Assembly (NCBI RefSeq): GCF_017309585.1
Contig: NZ_CP071321.1
Span: 4,422,001 to 4,486,000 of the forward strand
Source of the DNA: Nitrogeniibacter aestuarii
GTDB lineage: Bacteria > Pseudomonadota > Gammaproteobacteria > Burkholderiales > Rhodocyclaceae
Direction: 5' to 3'
DNA length: 64,000 nt
Part shown: positions 58,145 to 64,000 of the stretch, piece after piece
How positions within the stretch are numbered: position 1 is the stretch's first letter
Layout: each line of letters begins with the position of its first letter
The notes under the pieces: model-generated
The model's database searches: none
Told to the model about the DNA's origin: nothing
The model's input: the letters and a program-made list of their open reading frames with translations, nothing else
Program-made: the position numbers and the translations under genes

Positions 58145-60994
58145 ATGTCATCACTGCGCCAGCTCTTCACCGCGCACATTTCCCAGCACGCCCGTCTCCT
58201 CCACATCGAGACGCCCCTTCCCGAGTCCGCGCTGGTGGTCGAACGCCTGACGGGCCGGGAAGCGATCAGCGAACTGTTTCGCTTCGAGGTGGACTGCCTG
58301 TCGGGCAACGCGCACTTTGAACTGAAGCAACTGCTGGGGGAGGAAATTACCTTGCGCCTGCTGCAGGCCGACGGCAGCCTGCGCAACTGGCATGGCTATG
58401 TGACCGAAGCCATGAACCTGGGGGCCGACGGTGGGCTGGCCCGCTACCGGCTGGTGGTCGAACCCTGGCTGGCCTTCTGTGCCCAACGCCGCGACTGCTT
58501 CCAGTTCCAGGACAAGGACGTGCTCGGCATCGCTGAAGAGATGTTCGGCGACTATGTCATGGCCGACTGGCGCGCCGATGTGACCCAGACCCTGCGCCAG
58601 TACAGCCGCATCACCCAGTACCGCGAAACCGATTTCGATTTCCTGCGCCGTCTGCTCGCCGAAGAGGGCCTGTCGTGGCGCTTCGAGCATGACCAGAGCA
58701 CCACGGCCAGCGACGATGCATCGGCCTCCCATGCCCGCCACAAGCTGGTCATCTTCGACCGCGACGCCGAGGCACCCGACAGTCTCCAGCCCACCATGCG
58801 CTTCCATCGCAATGACGGCCCCGAATTCGAGGACAGCATCAATGTGCTGCGCGACATTCGCCAGGTGGTGCCCAATGCGGTCACCCGCAGCAGCTGGGAC
58901 TACAGGAAACTCACCGCCACCGCCGCCCAGGCGACCAGCCCGCTGGCCATGGGCGAGCTGCCCACGCTGGAAATCTACGAAGGCGCCAGCGCCTATCGCT
59001 TCGAAGACACTGCCGCCGCCCAGCTGCGCACCGATCTCATGCTCGCGGCCTTCGAATCCGAACACCACCGCATTGCCGGCGAAGGCGCCGTGCGCCAGAT
59101 GGCCGAGGGCACGCTCTTCACCCTCACCCAGCATGATCACTACCAAGGCGACGACGCCCGCTTGCGCCTGCTCAGTGTCGAGCACCACGGAGCCAACAAC
59201 CTGGGCGCCGAAGCGGCGCAGTTGCTGGGCAACACCGAGCTGGAGCAAGGCACCTACCGCAACCGCTTCGTGGTCCAGCGCGCGGACGCCCCGGTGGTGC
59301 CCGCGCCCATGGCACGCCCCCGGGTCAGCCAGCAGGTGGCGCTGGTGGTGGGCCACCCGGAGGCGGCACTGACCACCGATCGCGACCACCGCATCAAGAT
59401 TCAATACCCCTGGCAGCGCGGCGAGGCGCCCAACGCGGGCGGCCTCAACGACACCGGGCCGGCCGCCACCGAGGGCAACGCCCCGGGTGACGCCACCTCA
59501 GGCACCTGGGTGCGGGTGGCCGAATGGCTGGCCGGCCCCAACTGGGGCAGCCACTTCCTGCCGCGCATCGGCACCGAAGTGCTGGTGGACTTCGTCGATG
59601 GCGATATCGACCGGCCCATCGTGGTCGGTCAGTGCTACAACGGCGCCGACCTGCCCCCGTTCTCGGCCGGCGTCGATTCAGGCGCCAACCACCCCGGCAC
59701 CGTCTCGGGCTGGCACAGCCACAACCACGAAGGCAAGGGCGCCGGCACCAATCAGTGGCTCACCGACGACGCCCCGGGCCAGTTGCGCACCCGTCTGGCC
59801 ACCAGCGAAACCGACGCCCAGCTGGGCCTGGGCCACCTGGTGGATCAGCGCCTGGACAGCGCCCATCGCGGGCCCTGGCGCGGCACCGGCTTTGAGCTAC
59901 GCACCGACGGCTGGCTGGCCGTGCGTGCCGGCGAAGGCATGCTCATCAGCACCACCGCCCGCCAGAACGCCACCAGCACCCAGATGGATGTGGCCGAAGC
60001 TGTCGGCCAACTGCGCGCGGCCGAGCAGAGCGCCCAATCGCTCAATGACGCGGCCAGCGCATCCGGTGCCCTCGGCCTCAAGGCCAACAAGCAACAAACG
60101 GCATTCATCGACGGGCTCGATCCACAGAAAGAGGGCAAATTCGAGGGCAGCATCGGCGGGCAGGAAGCAAAGAAAGCCCAACCCGGCAGCCGAACTCTGG
60201 GCGAGCCCACCGAACGCTTCGCCAAGCCCTATATCGTCACCGAAGGGCCGGACGACATCGGCCTCTCGACCCCCGCCAGCAGCATTCTCTTCGCCAGCCA
60301 GAACCTGCACGCCACCGCGCAGGAAGACCTGCACATCGCCAGCGCCAAGACCTTCTCCGCCACCGCCGGCGAAGCGGCCAGCCTCTACACCCACGCGGGC
60401 GGCATCAAATCCATCGCCGCCGCCGGCACCCACACCCTCCAGGCCCACACCGACGAGATGGAAATCCTCGCCGACGACTCGGTGACCATCACCAGCTCGA
60501 ACGACGAGATCCACATCCAGGCCAAGGACAGCATCGTGCTCAAGGCCGGGCAGAGTTCCGTCACGCTCAAGGGCGGGGACATCACCTTTGCCTGCCCGGG
60601 GACGTTCTCGGTCAAGGGCAGTGGGAATGCGTTTGTGGGGCCGGGGAGTCAGGCGGCATCGCTCGAAGGTCTTCCCAGCGGCACACTTCAGGAAACGCCG
60701 CATTTCATCGAGGTCAAGCGGGCGTACTACGACGGGTCGGCCGTCCAGGGCGCCGACGTCAAGGTGCGGTTCGACGACGGAACGATCCGGACCGCCAAGC
60801 TCGACAGTTCCGGCTTTGTCCGCATCGATGGAACCCCTGCAGGTTTTGCGGAAATCGAAATTGGCGAGGATGTTCGCGACTGGGCATTCGATGAGCCCCC
60901 GGAGCCCAACTGGAATCCGGCCTATGGCAAGCAGCTCAATGATGAGCAGAAAGCGGCGCTGTTTCAACTCTATGCTGACGAGGTGCAGTCATGA
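58145..60994 (+). CDS. vgrG: Type VI secretion spike protein VgrG
   Basis: 949-aa VgrG. The gp27-like part starts LLHIETPLPESALVVERLTG and SELFRFEVDCLSGNAHFELK; the gp5-like OB fold and needle follow (RPRVSQQVALVVGHPEAALT, IKIQYPWQRGEAPNAGGLND, GTWVRVAEWLAGPNWGSHFL). A DUF2345-type beta-helix extends from about 640 (DIGLSTPASSILFASQNLHA, DDSVTITSSNDEIHIQAKDS). The last 100 residues (ADVKVRFDDGTIRTAKLDSS) look transthyretin-like and may dock the effector. No other T6SS structural gene lies within the window. The start overlaps nothing, but the stop overlaps the effector gene. Confidence 0.95.
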   Translation: MSSLRQLFTAHISQHARLLHIETPLPESALVVERLTGREAISELFRFEVDCLSGNAHFELKQLLGEEITLRLLQADGSLRNWHGYVTEAMNLGADGGLARYRLVVEPWLAFCAQRRDCFQFQDKDVLGIAEEMFGDYVMADWRADVTQTLRQYSRITQYRETDFDFLRRLLAEEGLSWRFEHDQSTTASDDASASHARHKLVIFDRDAEAPDSLQPTMRFHRNDGPEFEDSINVLRDIRQVVPNAVTRSSWDYRKLTATAAQATSPLAMGELPTLEIYEGASAYRFEDTAAAQLRTDLMLAAFESEHHRIAGEGAVRQMAEGTLFTLTQHDHYQGDDARLRLLSVEHHGANNLGAEAAQLLGNTELEQGTYRNRFVVQRADAPVVPAPMARPRVSQQVALVVGHPEAALTTDRDHRIKIQYPWQRGEAPNAGGLNDTGPAATEGNAPGDATSGTWVRVAEWLAGPNWGSHFLPRIGTEVLVDFVDGDIDRPIVVGQCYNGADLPPFSAGVDSGANHPGTVSGWHSHNHEGKGAGTNQWLTDDAPGQLRTRLATSETDAQLGLGHLVDQRLDSAHRGPWRGTGFELRTDGWLAVRAGEGMLISTTARQNATSTQMDVAEAVGQLRAAEQSAQSLNDAASASGALGLKANKQQTAFIDGLDPQKEGKFEGSIGGQEAKKAQPGSRTLGEPTERFAKPYIVTEGPDDIGLSTPASSILFASQNLHATAQEDLHIASAKTFSATAGEAASLYTHAGGIKSIAAAGTHTLQAHTDEMEILADDSVTITSSNDEIHIQAKDSIVLKAGQSSVTLKGGDITFACPGTFSVKGSGNAFVGPGSQAASLEGLPSGTLQETPHFIEVKRAYYDGSAVQGADVKVRFDDGTIRTAKLDSSGFVRIDGTPAGFAEIEIGEDVRDWAFDEPPEPNWNPAYGKQLNDEQKAALFQLYADEVQS

Positions 60995-62118
60995 AGGACG
61001 CGCTCGACTGGTTCTGGGGGGTGCTTCTTGGTGACTTCAACGAAGATCCGTCGATGTCGCAGACGATTGTCTCGAGCATCATCACCGCTATCCCGATCAT
61101 TGATCAGATTGCCGATGTGCGCGACGTCATCGCCAATCTGTACATGCTGACCGAGGACCCGGAGGACACCTGGAAGTGGGTCGCCCTCTGCATCACCCTG
61201 ATCGGCCTCATCCCGGTGCTGGGCAGTTTGCTCAAAGGCGTCTTCAAGATTCTCGTGCGTGCCATTCGCGAGGGCTCTCGGCATGCGGATGAAGCCATCG
61301 AGATGATTCTTGCGCTGGTGCGGGGCGCCGGTAAGGGCGACCCGGTTCGCTGGCTGCGCAACCTGCCCATGGATCAATATGCACGCGACGTCGTGCGGCA
61401 GTTTTCCGAGATCACGACCAAGCTGCGTCTGGCAATTGCCGATGTACGCCACAGCTGGCTCGCCAAGTGGGTGATGGGCGACAAGATCCGACGTCTCCAA
61501 CTGGTCGAGGATCAGATCAAGAAGCTTCAGGAAATGGGAGAGCAGCGTATCCCCGATACGATGCGTTTCCTCAAGCGGGAACTGGACAGACTGCTCGATC
61601 GTGCTCAGCCGGGCCGTATTGACGGGGCTTCTGACACCGCCAATACGCTGGCGCACTCTGCCAAACCCCTCATGCGCCTCGATTATGAGGTCGCCGTCCG
61701 ACGCCGGATCGGTGAGCGGGTCGAACGGATGCGCGCCGAAGGCATGTCGAACGAGGATATCGCTCGGTTTGCTCATCAGGAGCGACGGGCGATCGGCAAG
61801 GAATTCAAGGATGCGACGGACCCTGACCTTGCTCAAGTCATTTATGCTAGAAATGAGCGGGTCTACGGTGACCCGCTAGGGCCGAAATACGAAGATCTCC
61901 GCAGGGGCTACCGTATCGACGAGAACGGCAACCAGATTCCTGTGGGGCGTGGCCCGAAAACGGATGAGCAGATCATTGAGGGCGCGCAGAGAACCGGTGG
62001 CGACGACTTTCCCTGGGAAAGAATTCTGGAATACAACGCAGCCAAGCAATCGGGCGACGCGTCACGAGCTCGTCAGTTATTGGACGAGATTGACGCCATC
62101 GTCAATCCGAGGAGATAA
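60991..62118 (+). CDS. Candidate T6SS effector with unknown C-terminal toxin domain
   Basis: 375-aa protein coupled to vgrG by an ATGA overlap. The first 90 residues have the helical pre-toxin pattern of VgrG-linked effectors (hydrophobic SIITAIPIIDQIADVRDVIA and WVALCITLIGLIPVLGSLLK). A charged helical middle follows. The C-terminal 140 residues form the likely toxin: RIGERVERMRAEGMSNEDIA, RFAHQERRAIGKEFKDATDP and IYARNERVYGDPLGPKYEDL. This segment resembles a C-terminal domain I know from polymorphic toxins without a settled name or activity. The next gene, four bases on, is the probable immunity gene. Confidence 0.72.
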   Translation: MKDALDWFWGVLLGDFNEDPSMSQTIVSSIITAIPIIDQIADVRDVIANLYMLTEDPEDTWKWVALCITLIGLIPVLGSLLKGVFKILVRAIREGSRHADEAIEMILALVRGAGKGDPVRWLRNLPMDQYARDVVRQFSEITTKLRLAIADVRHSWLAKWVMGDKIRRLQLVEDQIKKLQEMGEQRIPDTMRFLKRELDRLLDRAQPGRIDGASDTANTLAHSAKPLMRLDYEVAVRRRIGERVERMRAEGMSNEDIARFAHQERRAIGKEFKDATDPDLAQVIYARNERVYGDPLGPKYEDLRRGYRIDENGNQIPVGRGPKTDEQIIEGAQRTGGDDFPWERILEYNAAKQSGDASRARQLLDEIDAIVNPRR

Positions 62119-62121
62119 GGC

Positions 62122-62865
62122 ATGAAGCATAAATCCGTCATCCTCGCGCGCCATCACACGAGTGGTGATTTGATCACGCTCGATGAGAACAACCCAGACT
62201 GGTATGCATTACCGGAAGAGGAATGGCCGGCAGACGGCGATACACCTCTTGAGTTGCGTCACTCCGTACCGGTCAAAGGTAGCTATTACCAGCATGAGAG
62301 CCAGCGCTATTGCGCATACTGGGCGTCCGACGGCGATTTCTGCTTTCGTGACAGCAGCGATCACGTATGGCCACTCTTTCACCGCAATGCCCGCGGCGAA
62401 ATTTCCACACACGCACGCGTGGAAACGACCATCGCACCGGCCTTGGACACGTCCGGATTCGAACGTGTGGGTTTTCTGTCATTCACGCTGTCACTGGATG
62501 GGCAGCGCGTCTTCGCGATCGATTACGACGCACGCCTGTTCCGCCGTTTGTATCAGAGCGACACCACCCCCTTTGCAGATCGCACACTCGGTAGTTGGGA
62601 CTTTTTCGTGGGTGTGCATGAAGCAGTCGCGTTCCTGAACAGCGCCGCAAAACAGGCGAACTCACAGGCCGATTCGAGCAGCGACGTAGTGGTTCTGCCA
62701 ACCAGCGAAACACCCATCACACTGGCGACGGGGCAAACATGCTCTCGGGCGGGTCGCTGGGGACGTGTGGACGATCTGTACGAAAACCACCTGCTCTTCG
62801 AAGGGGAAATCATGCCTAAGTCGCGGGGGAATGAAGTGCAATGGGTCTGGCTGGCGCGAGAGTAA
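62122..62865 (+). CDS. Probable immunity protein for the VgrG-linked effector
   Basis: 247-aa soluble protein, MKHKSVILARHHTSGDLITL at the start. Aromatic segments (RYCAYWASDGDFCFRDSSDH, GSWDFFVGVHEAVAFLN) and a C-terminal part GQTCSRAGRWGRVDDLYENH with VQWVWLARE recall immunity-protein repeats (TGxxCPxxGxW), though the match is moderate. Position directly after the effector gene, no signal peptide, and coupling by a three-base gap make immunity the best guess. GC is a little lower than in vgrG. Confidence 0.6.
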   Translation: MKHKSVILARHHTSGDLITLDENNPDWYALPEEEWPADGDTPLELRHSVPVKGSYYQHESQRYCAYWASDGDFCFRDSSDHVWPLFHRNARGEISTHARVETTIAPALDTSGFERVGFLSFTLSLDGQRVFAIDYDARLFRRLYQSDTTPFADRTLGSWDFFVGVHEAVAFLNSAAKQANSQADSSSDVVVLPTSETPITLATGQTCSRAGRWGRVDDLYENHLLFEGEIMPKSRGNEVQWVWLARE

Positions 62866-62881
62866 CCGGTTCGCTGGCTCG

Positions 62882-63481
62882 ATGGATGGCAGCAGAGGCC
62901 TGCAATGTCTGATCATCGACCTCCGGACAGAATCGGCCTCCACCACCTACTGCGCCGGCCGGTATGCGCACATGGCCGCCATGGACTTTACGGCGGTGTC
63001 GATGCTTGAAGACGTCGCCGACTGGGACTTTTTCGTCTGGCTGGCGCGCCTGGACGAAGTGATGAACTGCCGCCCGGCGTCCGATACGACGTTCCATGAC
63101 ACCATGGTCATCGAACTGGGGCACGAGCCCCTCGACAACGAAACCTTCACCGCTCACCTGCGCACCAACCTGTACGCACTGGGTTGGCAGCTAAGGTTGT
63201 CCTCGGCACGCTCGCAGGGCGAGATGATTGACCAGGGTACGCTCAACCGGGTCATCGATGTCGACGCCCCGGTGGCCTGGCTCAGCGATTCGGGCAGGGA
63301 TCTGCTGCGATTCGAGCTGCTGTCGCCCGATGGACGGACCCGCTGCATTGCAGAACAGGATTCGGCGCCGGTGGTGTGGTTGAGGTCGGCGACGGTCACG
63401 ATCCGATTCAGCCGGGGGCTGGCGATGGATCCCGACACGCACAGGCCCCGTCGCTTTTTCACCACCATCGAGCGTCGATGA
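62882..63481 (+). CDS. Hypothetical protein, possible second immunity protein
   Basis: About 199-aa soluble protein. CLIIDLRTESASTTYCAGRY and ADWDFFVWLARLDEVMNCRP are notable: the WDFFV stretch is shared with the preceding immunity candidate (SWDFFVGVHEAV), so the two may share a fold. It ends RRFFTTIERR. The ATG at 62882 has no clear ribosome site, which makes the start uncertain. Alternatively it is an orphan unrelated to the effector. Confidence 0.55.
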   Translation: MDGSRGLQCLIIDLRTESASTTYCAGRYAHMAAMDFTAVSMLEDVADWDFFVWLARLDEVMNCRPASDTTFHDTMVIELGHEPLDNETFTAHLRTNLYALGWQLRLSSARSQGEMIDQGTLNRVIDVDAPVAWLSDSGRDLLRFELLSPDGRTRCIAEQDSAPVVWLRSATVTIRFSRGLAMDPDTHRPRRFFTTIERR

Positions 63482-63524
63482 GCGCACTATCTCTTCGTTC
63501 TGGCCGCACACTGAATGAGCCGCG

Positions 63525-64000
63525 ATGACTGAAACCCCATGGCAGGCCGTCGCCCTGCGTTGCTACCGCAGTGAAGGGCGTCACTACCACACCGAACACC
63601 ACATTCGCGCCATGCTGTCGCTGTTCGCACCCGTTCGCCATGAGGCGCACGATGCACAGGCACTGGAAGCGGCCATCTGGTTTCATGACGCGGTCTATGA
63701 CCCGACGGCCGACGACAATGAAGCACGTTCGGCGGCCCTGGCGCGCGCGCAACTGGTGTTGGCGGCTTGGCCCATCGACCGGGTCGAGCGTGTGTGCACG
63801 CTGATCGAATACACCGCGACGCACGACATTCCGCCCGGCGACGTGGATGCGGCGCTACTCATGGATCTGGACCTGAGCATCCTCGGTGCCCCGCCGGCCA
63901 TGTATGACGCTTACACGACACAGATACGCGCCGAATACGCCCATGTGCCCGACCCGGCGTTCAAGGCGGGGCGGCTCGGCTTCATCCGCCACATGCAGGC
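63525..64000 (+). CDS. HD-domain metal-dependent phosphohydrolase (COG4339-like), partial
   Basis: Open from ATG 63525 to the window edge (158 residues seen). HTEHHIRAMLSLFAP holds the first His residues, AAIWFHDAVYDPTADDNEAR the HD pair, and DAALLMDLDLSILGAPPAMY the later Asp of the metal site. This is the pattern of small predicted HD hydrolases acting on nucleotide-like substrates. The start was chosen by the typical MTETPWQAV N-terminus; an open frame on the minus strand here is a shadow. Confidence 0.82.
   Translation, partial: MTETPWQAVALRCYRSEGRHYHTEHHIRAMLSLFAPVRHEAHDAQALEAAIWFHDAVYDPTADDNEARSAALARAQLVLAAWPIDRVERVCTLIEYTATHDIPPGDVDAALLMDLDLSILGAPPAMYDAYTTQIRAEYAHVPDPAFKAGRLGFIRHMQ

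Noticed and set aside
58145..60994. Complete T6SS locus
   Set aside because: Only vgrG and its cargo are here; no tss sheath, baseplate or ClpV genes are in the window.
1..64000. CRISPR arrays, tRNA or rRNA genes, riboswitches
   Set aside because: Looked for on both strands by eye; no regular short repeats with spacers and no tRNA-like cloverleaf or riboswitch-like leader was found.

Overview
The window comes from a GC-rich, nitrogen-fixing betaproteobacterium, most likely of the Rhodocyclales (Azoarcus / Aromatoleum / Denitromonas type). The basis is a nifE-nifN-nifX block, an rnf operon beside nifL-nifA, a modA-modD-nifX-like-modB-modC block, a PEP-CTERM surface protein and a type VI secretion spike gene. 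Structural nifHDK are not in the window. No tRNA, rRNA or CRISPR array was seen.

Layout. 1-2539: an amidohydrolase (partial, frameshifted) and an Old Yellow Enzyme-type flavoprotein. 3015-9868: an integron cassette array with nine recognisable or partial attC sites and no integrase (a CALIN-type cluster). It carries short orphan genes all on the plus strand, one of which is a free-standing EF-G domain IV, and two attC sites are interrupted by IS110-family (IS1111-type) insertion sequences. 10085-12268: a LysR regulator diverging from a PNPOx-like protein and a glutathione transferase. 12265-17829 (minus strand): nifE, nifN, nifX, rseC-like, a DUF269 gene, a CCE_0567-type gene, ferredoxin III and two unknowns, read from a sigma-54 promoter with a NifA site. 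18057-18662: ompW-like porin with an FNR-type box. 18783-25516 (minus): siderophore uptake (FecI-like sigma, FecR-like anti-sigma, TonB receptor, DUF3649, PepSY, DUF3325). 26873-32813: a defence island with an OLD-family ATPase/nuclease and an Mrr-nuclease/STAND NTPase protein, followed by a decayed IS1182-type element. 33122-36548: small membrane protein, diguanylate cyclase, DUF2789 protein, a MITE-like insertion in a terminator, and a GAF protein. 36693-42988 (minus): rnfA-B-C-D-G-E, rnfH and two accessory genes. 43251-46425: nifL-nifA. 46588-52343: rhomboid protease, membrane/TPR protein, BI-1 protein, DUF3592 protein, a second GST and a PEP-CTERM protein. 52636-54105: thioredoxin-like [2Fe-2S] ferredoxin, nifZ, nifF flavodoxin and a small unknown, again behind a NifA/sigma-54 promoter. 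54174-58029: molybdate uptake. 58145-63481: VgrG with a candidate effector and immunity genes. 63525-64000: start of an HD-domain hydrolase.

How it works together. NifL-NifA would activate three promoters recognisable here (upstream of nifE, rnfA and the ferredoxin/nifZ/nifF group), each a GG-N10-GC sigma-54 element with a TGT-N10-ACA site upstream. The products cover FeMo-cofactor assembly (NifE, NifN, NifX), low-potential electron supply (Rnf complex, ferredoxins, flavodoxin) and P-cluster maturation (NifZ). The mod operon supplies molybdenum. The cassette array, defence island, ISs and VgrG cargo are accessory DNA, and much of it is AT-richer than the nif and rnf genes.

The least described parts are the cassette genes (above all the EF-G domain IV protein), the apparent guide-like matches between the non-coding ends of the two IS1111-type elements and their attC targets, the OLD + Mrr-STAND gene pair, and the VgrG-linked effector.
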